DNA from: Pseudomonas baltica
Lineage (GTDB): Bacteria > Pseudomonadota > Gammaproteobacteria > Pseudomonadales > Pseudomonadaceae
Length of the DNA: 64,000 nt
Reading direction: 5' to 3'
Assembly (NCBI RefSeq): GCF_031880315.1
Contig: NZ_CP134771.1
Location: 5,457,001 to 5,521,000 of the forward strand
Shown here: piece by piece, positions 27,085 through 35,599 of the stretch
Layout of the letters: every line of letters begins with the position of its first letter
Numbering within the stretch: position 1 is the stretch's first letter
Program-made: the position numbers and the translations under genes
Notes under the pieces: generated by a model
Databases searched by the model: none
Told to the model about the DNA's origin: nothing
What the model saw: the letters and a program-made list of their open reading frames with translations, nothing else

Positions 27085-28092
27085 TCAAAACCGCGGCACA
27101 CGGCCTTCGATCGGGTGATGGGGGTCGACCGGGCCCAGGCTCGAACTCTTGCCGGGTGACACCAGCGCATCGCAAAAGCGCTCGTCCTCGGCGCTCCAGG
27201 GGCAGGCGAGGGCCGCGACGCCGTCTTGCCATTGTTCGAAGGTGCGCGGGCCGACCAGGGTGCTGGTGACCTGGGTGTTACGCATGACCCAGGCCTGCGC
27301 CAGGTGCGCCGGTTGGCGGCCGGTGCGCTCGGCGTAGTCGACCAGTTGCGCGGCCACCGCCAGCGACTCGGGGCGCCACTCGGCTTCAAGCATGCGCGGG
27401 TCGGCGCGGGCGATGCGGCTGCCGGCCTCGGGCGCCGCGCCGGCGCGGTATTTGCCGGTGAGGATGCCGCGGGCCAACGGGCTGTAGCACACCGTGCCGA
27501 CGCCATAGTGGTGCGCGGCCGGGAGGATCTCGACCTCGGCTTCACGGTTGACCAGGTTGTACAGCGGTTGCGTCGCTATCGGCGCACTGATGCCGGCTTC
27601 ACGCGCCAGGCGCACGGTTTCGGCCAGGCGCCAGGCCTTGAAGTTCGATACCGCAAAGTAGCCGATCTTGCCCTCGCGGATCAGGTCGGCGAAAGCCAGC
27701 ACCATCTCTTCGAGCGGCGCCTCGAAATCCGCCTTGTGCATGTAAAGAATGTCGATGTAGTCGGTGCCCAGCCGTTGCAACGAGCCATGCACGGCCTCGC
27801 GTATCCACTTGCGCGACATCCCGCGCTGGTTGGGCCCGGTGCCCATCGGGTTGCCAACCTTGGTCGCCAGCACCCAAGCGTCGCGCTCGGCGGCGATGGC
27901 ACGGCCGACCACGCGCTCCGATTCCCCCTGGTTGTACAGATCGGCAGTGTCGATGAAATTGACCCCGCTGTCCCGCGCGCTGGCGATGATCCGCTCGGAC
28001 GTCGCCGTGTCGGTGGCGCCGCCGAACATCATGGTGCCCAGGCAGATTTCGGAAACGTTGAGCCCACTGCGGCCCAGGTACTTGTACTGCAT
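27085..28092 (-). CDS. Aldo/keto reductase in the Rut-like operon
   Basis: 335 residues. Start MQYKYLGRSGLNVSEICLG, active-site Asp/Tyr in FIDTADLYNQGESERVVGRA, Lys in WVLATKVGNP, His in LYMHKADF, and the NADPH-binding TSTLVGPRTFEQW. In the E. coli rut pathway an aldehyde product is reduced by RutE or YdfG; this enzyme could fill that place, but this is inference. It lies between a RutC-like and a RutF-like gene in the same operon. Confidence 0.87.
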   Translation of the reverse strand: MQYKYLGRSGLNVSEICLGTMMFGGATDTATSERIIASARDSGVNFIDTADLYNQGESERVVGRAIAAERDAWVLATKVGNPMGTGPNQRGMSRKWIREAVHGSLQRLGTDYIDILYMHKADFEAPLEEMVLAFADLIREGKIGYFAVSNFKAWRLAETVRLAREAGISAPIATQPLYNLVNREAEVEILPAAHHYGVGTVCYSPLARGILTGKYRAGAAPEAGSRIARADPRMLEAEWRPESLAVAAQLVDYAERTGRQPAHLAQAWVMRNTQVTSTLVGPRTFEQWQDGVAALACPWSAEDERFCDALVSPGKSSSLGPVDPHHPIEGRVPRF

Positions 28093-28143
28093 ATCGACTG
28101 TCCTCGTAGAGCAGGGCGCCGCGATGGGCACCCCGCGTGCCCA

Positions 28144-28545
28144 TCAGGCTGGAATGACCGCAGTGGTAGCGATCTCGACCAGAAACTCAGGCTTGACCAT
28201 CTCCAGCTTCACGCAGAAACGCGCCGGCAGCAGGTTCGGGAAATAGCTCACGTAGATCTCGTTGAACGCGTGATAGTCCTCGAGGTTGCGCAAGAAAATC
28301 TGGTTCATGGTGACGTGGTCCATGCTGCTGCCAGCGGCTTCGAGCACCACCTTGATGCTGTCCAGCACGCGGCGGGTCTGCACCTCTATGTCACCGATGC
28401 CGACCAGGCTGCCATCGACAGGATCGGTAGAGAGCATGCCCGCGACGAACACCTGATTGCCGGCCTTGATGCCCCAGTTGAGGTGGTTGAGCCCGGTGGC
28501 GGTCTTGCCGATGATCCAGCCTGCGGGGTTGATTGCCTGATTCAT
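28144..28545 (-). CDS. Rid-family protein, RutC-like
   Basis: 133 residues. The block MNQIFLRNLEDYHAFNEIYV followed by SYFPNLLPARFCVKLEMVKP and LVEIATTAVI closely matches the RutC C-terminal half as remembered (NSIFITDWKNYAAINEIY, PARFCIQ, LVEIATIAHI). The family Arg is present in PARFC, unlike the other Rid protein of this operon. RutC acts on aminoacrylate peracid or 3-aminoacrylate in uracil breakdown. Located downstream of the ABC permease genes and upstream of the aldo/keto reductase. Confidence 0.87.
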   Translation of the reverse strand: MNQAINPAGWIIGKTATGLNHLNWGIKAGNQVFVAGMLSTDPVDGSLVGIGDIEVQTRRVLDSIKVVLEAAGSSMDHVTMNQIFLRNLEDYHAFNEIYVSYFPNLLPARFCVKLEMVKPEFLVEIATTAVIPA

Positions 28546-28595
28546 GTGCTGCTCCTGGTTAACGAGAGGGCATGGGCCCTGTGGGTGATGAACGA

Positions 28596-29537
28596 TCAGT
28601 GCCCGGCACCGCGTAAAAACGGCCGGCCCAGGTCCGCCGGAGCGGCGCTGGCGCGGCCCATGACGATCCAGGCCAGCAGCGCCACGGCGAACGGGGTGGC
28701 CATCAGCAGCGGCGCGGGAATGTCGATGCCCAGGTACTGGCCCTGAAACTGCAGCGCCTCGAGCAGCCCCAGGGCCATGGCGACCAGCAATACCCGCAAC
28801 GGCATCCAGCGCGCGAAGATAGCGATGGCGATGGCCAGATAACCGCGCCCGGAGGTCATGTTGTCGATAAACACGCCGCCCGAGGCCACCACGCACAGAT
28901 AGGCGCCGCCCAGGCCCGCCAGCAGGCCCGTGAACAGCGTCGCGCCCAGGCGCAGCCCGAGTACCGGATGGCCGGCCGCATCCAGCGCTGCCGCGTTCTC
29001 GCCCGCCGCGCGCAGCAACAGGCCAAGGCGGGTGAAACGCAGCGTCAGCCACAGCGCCATGGCCAGCAGCACCGCGAAATAGAACACCGGGCTCTGCGAG
29101 AACAACGCCCGGCCCACCACTGGCAGGTCCGCCAGCCACGGCAGTTTCATCAGGGTCACTGCCCGCAGCGAGCCTGCCGGTGGCGCATCGCTGAGCACGA
29201 CCTGGCGGATCAGCGAGGTCACGCCGATGGCGAACAGGTTGAAGCCAATGCCCATGACGATCTGATTGGCCCGCGCCAGCACCGTGCCCAGCGCCAGGAT
29301 GGCAGCGGCGACCAGGCCGCCGAGCATGCCGATCGCCAGCGCTGCCACCGGCGAGCCCGTCGATGCCAGGCCTACCGCCGAAGCCACGGCGCCGAACAGC
29401 ATCAAGCCCTCCAGGCCGATGGTGAAAACCCCGGCGCGCTCCGAAACCACTTCACCCAGGGCCGCCAGCAGTACCGGCACGCACAGCCGCACACCGCCGG
29501 CCAGGAACAGCGCGATGGTTACCGAGTTGATGTCCAT
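28596..29537 (-). CDS. BMP-family ABC importer, second permease subunit (NupQ/YufQ-like)
   Basis: 313 residues, about eight to nine membrane helices. LCVPVLLAALGEVVSERAGV followed by FTIGLEGLMLFGA is the signature of the smaller permease of nucleoside-type BMP importers, and GRGYLAIAIAIFARWMPLRV is the cytoplasmic coupling region. It overlaps the other permease gene by 19 bases. With the ATPase and lipoprotein-like binding protein upstream it completes a four-gene importer. Confidence 0.9.
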   Translation of the reverse strand: MDINSVTIALFLAGGVRLCVPVLLAALGEVVSERAGVFTIGLEGLMLFGAVASAVGLASTGSPVAALAIGMLGGLVAAAILALGTVLARANQIVMGIGFNLFAIGVTSLIRQVVLSDAPPAGSLRAVTLMKLPWLADLPVVGRALFSQSPVFYFAVLLAMALWLTLRFTRLGLLLRAAGENAAALDAAGHPVLGLRLGATLFTGLLAGLGGAYLCVVASGGVFIDNMTSGRGYLAIAIAIFARWMPLRVLLVAMALGLLEALQFQGQYLGIDIPAPLLMATPFAVALLAWIVMGRASAAPADLGRPFLRGAGH

Positions 29538-30604
29538 ACAGGTCTCCCTTTGGTGAGCATGACGCCGCTGATCACGGCCAGCAGCAGAATGGGCAGGCCA
29601 CTGAGCACGTCAGCCAGCGCCGCCGGGATCGACAGCGAGGTCTGCAAGGCGAGGGCAGCGTTGTTGATAGCCCCGAAGTACAACGACACGAGCACGGCAC
29701 CGAAGGGTTCGAGTCCGGCAAGGAACGACACTGCGAGCCCTTCGAAGCCGAGCCCGGAGGAGAAGCCATCGATCAGCCGATACTGCACACCGAGCACTTC
29801 GAAGGCGCCGGCCAGGCCACCGATGGCCCCGGACAGCGCCATGCTCGACAGGATCATCTGCCCCGCCGATTGCCCCTGCAGGCGCACGAAGCCGGGGCTC
29901 TGACCGCTGGCGCGCAGCTTGAGGCCGAAGGCGGTGTGCTGTAGCAGCACCCACAGCGCGAGCGCAATCAGCACCGCGAGGATCACCCCGAGGTGCAAGC
30001 GGGTCCCGGCGATCAAGGGCAAAAACACGCCGTCGGCCGGCAGCTGCGCCGACATGTTGAAGGTCGAGCCGGCCGGGCGCATCGGCCCTTGCACCAGGTA
30101 CTTCACCCAGTAGATGGCAATGAAGTTCATCAGCAGCGTAACGATGATCTCGTCGGCGCCGCGCCACAGTTTCAGCACTGCCGGGATCGCCCCCCAGAGG
30201 GCCCCGCACAGTGCGCCGCCTACGATCGACAGCGGCAGCAGCGCCGGGCCGATATCACCGAACGCCAGGTAGGGGAGCATGGCGCCCATCGCGCCCATTT
30301 GCAGTTGGCCCTCGCCACCGAGGTTGAACATGCCGCCGCGAATGGCCACCAGCGCGCCGAGCGCCACCAGCAGCCGTGGGGTCATGAACACCAGGGTGTC
30401 GGAGATCGCCCGGGCGTCGCCGAACGAACCCTCGACCGCCACCCGTATTGCCGCCATCAGCGGGAAACCCAGGCAAGCGATCAACGCCAGCCCCAGCAGC
30501 AGCGAGCCGATAAACGCACTCAGGGTGACCCGCAGCGACAACGGCACGCTGAGCCTGGCCAACAGCCCGCGCAACGCCACGATCGGATTTTTTGGTTCAG
30601 GCAT
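29519..30604 (-). CDS. BMP-family ABC importer, first permease subunit (NupP/YufP-like)
   Basis: 361 residues, polytopic. TPRLLVALGALVAIRGGMFN then LGGEGQLQMGAMGAMLPYLA is diagnostic of BranchedC-type permeases of the BMP/nucleoside class, and DEIIVTLLMNFIAIYW is another conserved block. The ATG overlaps the ATPase stop by eight bases, and its own 3' end overlaps the next permease by 19 bases, indicating coupled translation of subunits in equal amounts. Substrate likely a nucleobase, nucleoside or similar heterocycle. Confidence 0.9.
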   Translation of the reverse strand: MPEPKNPIVALRGLLARLSVPLSLRVTLSAFIGSLLLGLALIACLGFPLMAAIRVAVEGSFGDARAISDTLVFMTPRLLVALGALVAIRGGMFNLGGEGQLQMGAMGAMLPYLAFGDIGPALLPLSIVGGALCGALWGAIPAVLKLWRGADEIIVTLLMNFIAIYWVKYLVQGPMRPAGSTFNMSAQLPADGVFLPLIAGTRLHLGVILAVLIALALWVLLQHTAFGLKLRASGQSPGFVRLQGQSAGQMILSSMALSGAIGGLAGAFEVLGVQYRLIDGFSSGLGFEGLAVSFLAGLEPFGAVLVSLYFGAINNAALALQTSLSIPAALADVLSGLPILLLAVISGVMLTKGRPVWTSTR

Positions 30605-32105
30605 CGACAGCCTCCGCAATGCTTGAATGAGTAGGGCGGCTTTGGGTCATCAATGGCCCGATGGCCGTGACCGACATGGCCGCGCCTGCGACTTCACCGG
30701 TGATGCGCCCGCTGTTGACCACCAGGATGCGGTCCGAGACACGAATCAATTCATCGATGTTCGACGAGATGATCACCACGCAGGTCCCTTCATCGGCAGC
30801 CGCCGCCAGGCGCGTCAGCACCGCTTCGGCGGCGGCTACATCCAGGCCGCGAGTGGGTTGGTAGACGACGATGATCGCGGCGTGCTGGTCCATGGCGCGC
30901 GCCACCACGATTTTCTGCTGGTTGCCCCCGGACAGCGACCGCGCAGGGCTTGAGTGAGAGTGCGTACGAATATCCGACGCGGCGATCATGGCCCTGGCCC
31001 GGTCGCCGATCGCGCGATGGTCGAGCAGGCCGAAGCGGCGATACTGCCCGGTCATGATCCGCGGGTAGAGCAGGTTCTGCGCCACCGACAAGTCCAGCGA
31101 CAGGCCCTCGTGATGACGGTCCTGAGGCACCAGTGCGACGCTGATGTCAGGGCCGCTGCGCTGCACCTGCCCTGACTCTGGAATGCGTTGCCCGGCGAGC
31201 AACTCGAACAGCTCGGTCTGGCCATTGCCTTCAACGCCGGCCACACCGACCACTTCACCGGCACGCAAGACCAGGTCGATGGCGTGCAATCCCGGCGAAC
31301 CGCTGCTCGGGCGCAACGTCGCGCCGGCCAGGCGCATGCGTTCGGCGCCGCCCTGGCGCGGGCGACCGATGCGCGCAGCATTGGCCACGGCATGGCCGAC
31401 AATGCGCTCGACCAGTTCTGCCGCCGTGGTGTCGGCAATCAAGCCGGTACCGTTGGTGCGCCCGCGCTTGAGCACGGTGTAGCGATCGACGTTGGCCAGT
31501 ACCTCATCGACGTTGTGGGTCACCACCGCCACCGCCGTGCCGCGCGAAGCAATGCGGCGCAGGGTGACGTAGAGGTTGTCGATTTCTACCGGCGTCAGGA
31601 TGGTCGATGGCTCATCGAGCAACAGCACCCGGCTGTCATTGACCAGCGCCTTGAGAATTTCCACCCGCTGCTGCAGCGCCAGCGGCAATTGCCCGACGAC
31701 GGCCGCCGGGTCGAGATCGATGCCATAACGCTCCATGAACGCCCGTACATCGCTGTGGCGGCGGAACAGTTTTTGTTGCGCACCCTTGGCCACCAGCGCC
31801 AGGTTTTCGGTCACGGTGAAAGGCATCACCAGCTTGAAATGCTGATGCACCATGCCGATGCCGTTGGCGATCGCATCGGCCGGGCGGCGATGCACCACCT
31901 GCCGCCCCTGCATCAGCACGCCGCCCGCGCTGGGCTCGTGCACGCCGTACAGAATGTTCATCAGCGTCGACTTGCCCGCGCCATTCTCGCCCAGCAAGGC
32001 GTGGATCTCGCCGGCCTGAAAAGCCAGCGAGACCTGGTCCAGAGCGAGAAAACCGTTGGGATAGCGCTTGGATACGTGATCGAGGGCGATGATCGAGGCG
32101 GCCAT
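30597..32105 (-). CDS. BMP-family ABC importer, fused double ATPase (NupO/YufO-like)
   Basis: 502 residues containing two nucleotide-binding domains. Domain 1 has an intact Walker A (ALLGENGAGKSTLMNILYG), a degenerate signature (LALQQRVEILKALV) and Walker B VLLLDEPSTIL. Domain 2 has a degenerate P-loop (VEGNGQTELFELL, no GKS/T) but a perfect signature LSGGNQQKIVVARAM. Such complementary asymmetry is normal for this transporter class. The ATG at 32105 lies five bases after the binding-protein stop. Energises uptake through the two overlapping permease genes downstream. Confidence 0.92.
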   Translation of the reverse strand: MAASIIALDHVSKRYPNGFLALDQVSLAFQAGEIHALLGENGAGKSTLMNILYGVHEPSAGGVLMQGRQVVHRRPADAIANGIGMVHQHFKLVMPFTVTENLALVAKGAQQKLFRRHSDVRAFMERYGIDLDPAAVVGQLPLALQQRVEILKALVNDSRVLLLDEPSTILTPVEIDNLYVTLRRIASRGTAVAVVTHNVDEVLANVDRYTVLKRGRTNGTGLIADTTAAELVERIVGHAVANAARIGRPRQGGAERMRLAGATLRPSSGSPGLHAIDLVLRAGEVVGVAGVEGNGQTELFELLAGQRIPESGQVQRSGPDISVALVPQDRHHEGLSLDLSVAQNLLYPRIMTGQYRRFGLLDHRAIGDRARAMIAASDIRTHSHSSPARSLSGGNQQKIVVARAMDQHAAIIVVYQPTRGLDVAAAEAVLTRLAAAADEGTCVVIISSNIDELIRVSDRILVVNSGRITGEVAGAAMSVTAIGPLMTQSRPTHSSIAEAVDA

Positions 32106-32110
32106 GGCGA

Positions 32111-33073
32111 TCAACCTTCGATCTTGATCTTGCCGGCCTTGAGATCATCCATGACCTGTTGCACCTTGGCCTGCACGCTGGCATCGACATGGGCGAAGGG
32201 CATCATCAGCGACCAGCCGTTGGAAGCCAGGTTTTCCGTGACGATACGGTTGCCCAGTTTGCCGGCCGCGTACGCCTTGCCGATGTCGGCGTAGGACTTG
32301 CCGAAGTTCATGATCGTAGAGGTCATCACCGCGTTCGGGTAAGCCTTGGACTCGTCGCCATAGGAGCCGATAGTCAGCACGCCTTCTTCATCGGCAGCTT
32401 GCTGGATGCCGGCGTCGGCGGTGTCGGCGGCCGGGATCACGAAGTCGGCACCGCGGGCGATGACCCCGGTGGCGATCTCTTTGGCACGGGCCACGTCGAC
32501 GAACGAGCCGACGTAGGCGCTATCGACCTGCACCTTGGGATTGATGAACGCCGCGCCCTTTTTGATGAACTGCACAGTGCGCTCGGCGGAGGGAATCGGC
32601 TCGCCGCTGATCACCGCGATGTGCCCGCTCTTGCTGGCCGCCGCTGCGAGGGCGCCGAGGACGAAACCGTATTCGTCCCAGTCCACCGACCAGGCGGAAT
32701 AGTTGGCCAGGTTGGCGGTCGAGCCTTCATAGGAGTACAGCACGAACTGCGTGTTGGGGAACGACGGCGCCACTTCCTTGATCGCCGCCGAGTAGCCCGA
32801 CGAATGCGCGATGATCAGTTTGACGCCGTCGGAGGCCAGTTGGCGCAGGGCGGCGGGTGCGGCTTCGTAGGAGGTGTGTTCCAGGTAGCTGGACTTCAAC
32901 CCCTGCTGGTCGGCCATGGCCTTGAAACCCGCATAACCGGCGGCGTCCCAGGTGCCCTGGGTGACGGTCTGGGTGAACAGCGCGGCGGCGCGCGGGGCGT
33001 CTGCCGCCTGAGCGAGGGTGCCGTAGCCGAGGGTTGCGGTCGCCGCGATTGCCAACATCGTTTGAATGTTCAT
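32111..33073 (-). CDS. BMP-family substrate-binding protein
   Basis: 320 residues with a signal peptide (TMLAIAATATLGYGTLAQA), mature sequence beginning ADAPRAAALFTQTVTQGTWD. Conserved BMP blocks are VKLIIAHSSGYSAAIKEVA, AISGEPIPSAERTV-like and DFVIPAADTADAGIQQAADE. No lipobox Cys is seen, so it is a soluble periplasmic protein. BMP proteins characterised so far mostly bind nucleosides (PnrA, BmpA), which with the RutA-like enzyme points to a nucleobase-like substrate. AGGA lies eight bases upstream of the ATG. Confidence 0.9.
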   Translation of the reverse strand: MNIQTMLAIAATATLGYGTLAQAADAPRAAALFTQTVTQGTWDAAGYAGFKAMADQQGLKSSYLEHTSYEAAPAALRQLASDGVKLIIAHSSGYSAAIKEVAPSFPNTQFVLYSYEGSTANLANYSAWSVDWDEYGFVLGALAAAASKSGHIAVISGEPIPSAERTVQFIKKGAAFINPKVQVDSAYVGSFVDVARAKEIATGVIARGADFVIPAADTADAGIQQAADEEGVLTIGSYGDESKAYPNAVMTSTIMNFGKSYADIGKAYAAGKLGNRIVTENLASNGWSLMMPFAHVDASVQAKVQQVMDDLKAGKIKIEG

Positions 33074-33117
33074 GTCGAAATTCCTGATAGAGACGCAGGG
33101 GAGGCTTGAGGGGGTAT

Positions 33118-33513
33118 TCAGTCCAGCGGCAGAATCAAGGTCACGTCGATCTCGGCCAGCAGCGCCGGATCCGCCAGCCCGGCGACCACCACGAAGGTGC
33201 TGGCGGGCAGGTCGTGCCCGGCGAAGAAGGCTTCGCGGGCTCTGTGCAATGCCGGGATGGTTTCGCGCGACAGGGCGTAGGTGTTGAGCTTGACCACCGC
33301 TTCGGGGCCGACACCCAAGGCCGCCAGCGCGAGGCCGATGTTTTCCCAGATCTTGCGTGCCTGGGCGTCGATATCGCCTTTGCCGACCACCTCGCCCTCG
33401 GCGTCCCAAGCCACCTGACCGGTGAGGAACACCGGCTGGCCGACACGCAACACGCCATGGTTGTAGTAGCTCTGCTGTTTCAGGCCGGCGGGGTTGAAAG
33501 GACCTTGTTTCAT
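33118..33513 (-). CDS. Rid-family protein without the catalytic Arg
   Basis: 131 residues: FNPAGLKQQSYYNHGVLRVG, VFLTGQVAWDAEGEVVGKGD, and a C-terminus LPASTFVVVAGLADPALLAE-IDVTLI. The canonical P-x-R-S Arg is replaced (PASTF), so it should not work as an imine deaminase. Its start overlaps the RutA-like stop by ATGA. Two different Rid proteins in one operon suggest division of labour between intermediates. Function unknown beyond pathway association. Confidence 0.85.
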   Translation of the reverse strand: MKQGPFNPAGLKQQSYYNHGVLRVGQPVFLTGQVAWDAEGEVVGKGDIDAQARKIWENIGLALAALGVGPEAVVKLNTYALSRETIPALHRAREAFFAGHDLPASTFVVVAGLADPALLAEIDVTLILPLD

Positions 33514-34631
33514 CAGCGAGTCGCCTTTTGGTGAGCACGGGCGTGGGTCTGCACGCCGTGGTGTTCGAGCACTTCCAGCACCTCGGTGCCGACGGTGCGC
33601 AGGTCGTCGATGAAGTCGGGGACGATCACCGTGACGCCATCGAGCTGGGCGCACTTGATGATTTCCGCCAGCTTGTTGCCGATGGTTTCCGGCGAGCCCA
33701 CCAGCGCGGCGCGGGTCATCGAATTGCGTTGCTCGCCCTGGGACACGAAGCGCTGGGCCATGGTGTTCTGCTTGAAGCTCTTGTCCCCGGAGTACTCGCG
33801 GGTCTGGTTGTCGAGGGCGATGCTGTCGACGCCGGCGTCATACAACGCCACGCGCTCGCGGGCCTCGGCGTCGGTGGCGCCGGGGACGATGGTGAACAGG
33901 CCGTAGGTCTTGAAGTCAGGCTTGCCTTGTTGGGCGGCCAGCTCCTTGGCGCGCAGGCCGGTCTTGATGAAGTCATCGTGATCGGAGCCGAGCATGAAGC
34001 TGCCCGTGCAGTGCTGCATGGTGAACAAAAAGCCGCGATCCGAGGCGCCGGCGCAGATGATCGGCGGCGGCGTGACGGGCTTGGGGTTGGACATGCAGTC
34101 GATGAGTTCGTAGTGCTTGCCCTTGTGGTCGACGCGGTCTTCGGTCCACAGGCGCTTGAGCACAGTCAGCCATTCTTCGGCCAGTTCATAGCGCTCGGTG
34201 TGATCGAGGTCGACCCACAGGCCCATTTGCCCCTGATCGGTCGGGTTGGAGCCGGACACGATATTGAGGCCGAAACGGCCTTTGGAGATCTGGTCGAGCA
34301 CCGCCGACATCTTCGCTACCACAGCCGGGTGAAAGACCATGGTGTGCACGGTGCCCCAGACGCCGATGCGGCTCGTGGCTTCAGCGATGCCAGCCATGGT
34401 GGTCAGGCTTTCGAGGGTCACGTCCCAGTGCTGGGACGGGCCGCCGTAACCGCGCCATTTGGCCATGGAGAGGGCGAAATCGAAGCCCAGGTCTTCCGCC
34501 AGAATGGCCACTTGCTTGTTGTAATCGTAGGTGGCCGGCAGTTGCGGGCTGGTGGTGGAGGTGATCCAGCCGCCGTGGCCGACCGGCAGGAAAACCCCGA
34601 ACTCGACGTTTTTGCTGTCGTTGCTGGGCAT
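33513..34631 (-). CDS. LLM-class flavin monooxygenase, RutA-like
   Basis: 372 residues. FDFALSMAKWRGYGGPSQHW, LESLTTMAGIAEATSRIGVW and MSAVLDQISKGRFGLNIVSG follow E. coli RutA closely as remembered (FDFALSMIKLRGFGG, LESFTLMAGLAAVTSRI, IDSISGGRFGVNLVTG). RutA uses FMNH2 and O2, via a flavin peroxide, to cleave the N3-C4 amide of uracil. The related DszA cleaves C-S bonds, so the scissile bond here is not certain. It is the second enzyme gene of the operon, after the RutD-like hydrolase, and needs reduced FMN that the RutF-like protein could provide. Confidence 0.92.
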   Translation of the reverse strand: MPSNDSKNVEFGVFLPVGHGGWITSTTSPQLPATYDYNKQVAILAEDLGFDFALSMAKWRGYGGPSQHWDVTLESLTTMAGIAEATSRIGVWGTVHTMVFHPAVVAKMSAVLDQISKGRFGLNIVSGSNPTDQGQMGLWVDLDHTERYELAEEWLTVLKRLWTEDRVDHKGKHYELIDCMSNPKPVTPPPIICAGASDRGFLFTMQHCTGSFMLGSDHDDFIKTGLRAKELAAQQGKPDFKTYGLFTIVPGATDAEARERVALYDAGVDSIALDNQTREYSGDKSFKQNTMAQRFVSQGEQRNSMTRAALVGSPETIGNKLAEIIKCAQLDGVTVIVPDFIDDLRTVGTEVLEVLEHHGVQTHARAHQKATR

Positions 34632-34645
34632 GATCAACTCCTTGC

Positions 34646-35467
34646 TCAATTGATTGAGGCGTCGATGGCGGCGAGCGTGCAGCCCGCCAAAAAATCGAGC
34701 GCGATGCGATTGAAAGCCTGGGGCTCTGTCTCCGAAAAACTGTGCCCGCCACGGGCCACGATTTTCAGCTCGCTGCCGTGGATCGCATCCGCCAGCAGCC
34801 GCGATTGGTAAGGCGGTGTGAGGATGTCGTCCTGGGCGCAGAGCACCAGGGTGGGGATCTGGATTTTCCACAGCTGGGCGCTGGCGTCGTGGGCCATGAT
34901 CGCGTCGATGCGCCGCAAGATGGTCTGCCGCGCCGGGAACCGCGCCACCGAGGCCAGCAGCGCCGGTGACAGCGCCTCGGCGTGATCGCGCACATGCTCG
35001 GGCGGATACAGGAACAGCGCGCTGCCGTGCACGTATTCTTCCAGCGGGCTGCCTTCGAGCAGGGCACGGCGCATGCGAAAGCACCAGTTGAAGTGCGCAT
35101 CGGATTTCGACCAGCTGGCGTACTGCACCATGCCGGCCAGCAACTGCGGTTCGCGGGCAGCCAGCACCTGGCCGATGGCGCCGCCGGTGGAGTGGCCGAT
35201 CAGCAGTGGCCGCTCAAGTTGCAGGCCGGCGATCAGCGCCTGCAGGTCATCGGCGAGCTGAGCGATGCTGTAGGGCTCGTCAGGATGGTCTGTGGTGCCG
35301 GCACCGCGCTGGTCGTAGGTGACCACGGTGAAGTGCGCCGCGAACGCTTCGATCTGCGGTGCCCAGTAAGCCGCCGTGCCGCCCAGGCCGGACACCAGCA
35401 GCAGCGCCGGCCCACTTCCGTAAATCTCGTAATGGGTGTTGATCCCATTGGTGACGATGCTCGGCAT
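34646..35467 (-). CDS. Alpha/beta hydrolase, RutD-like
   Basis: 273 residues. LLLVSGLGGTAAYWAPQIEA, VTYDQRGAGTTD, YSIAQLADDLQAL and the lid CFRMRRALLEGSP to SALFLYPPEHV match RutD block by block (remembered RutD: LISGLGGSGSYWLPQL, YDQRGTGN, YSIAQMAAEL, CFQVRERLL, PLFLYPADWM). The elbow LLIGHSTGGAIG has Ser93 where E. coli RutD, as remembered, has Ala, so this copy may be an active hydrolase. RutD enhances aminoacrylate hydrolysis. Likely the first enzyme gene of the operon; 14 bases separate it from the RutA-like gene. Confidence 0.88.
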   Translation of the reverse strand: MPSIVTNGINTHYEIYGSGPALLLVSGLGGTAAYWAPQIEAFAAHFTVVTYDQRGAGTTDHPDEPYSIAQLADDLQALIAGLQLERPLLIGHSTGGAIGQVLAAREPQLLAGMVQYASWSKSDAHFNWCFRMRRALLEGSPLEEYVHGSALFLYPPEHVRDHAEALSPALLASVARFPARQTILRRIDAIMAHDASAQLWKIQIPTLVLCAQDDILTPPYQSRLLADAIHGSELKIVARGGHSFSETEPQAFNRIALDFLAGCTLAAIDASIN

Positions 35468-35599
35468 CTCGCTTCCTCTGTTCGGTGTCGGCCTGCATGT
35501 CAGCGGCGTGACATGTGCGGATGCCTTATTAATGCATGGGGCATCGGCTTGCCTGTAACCGCGATTGCTGCATGCCGTGTTGACCACAACGCAACACCC

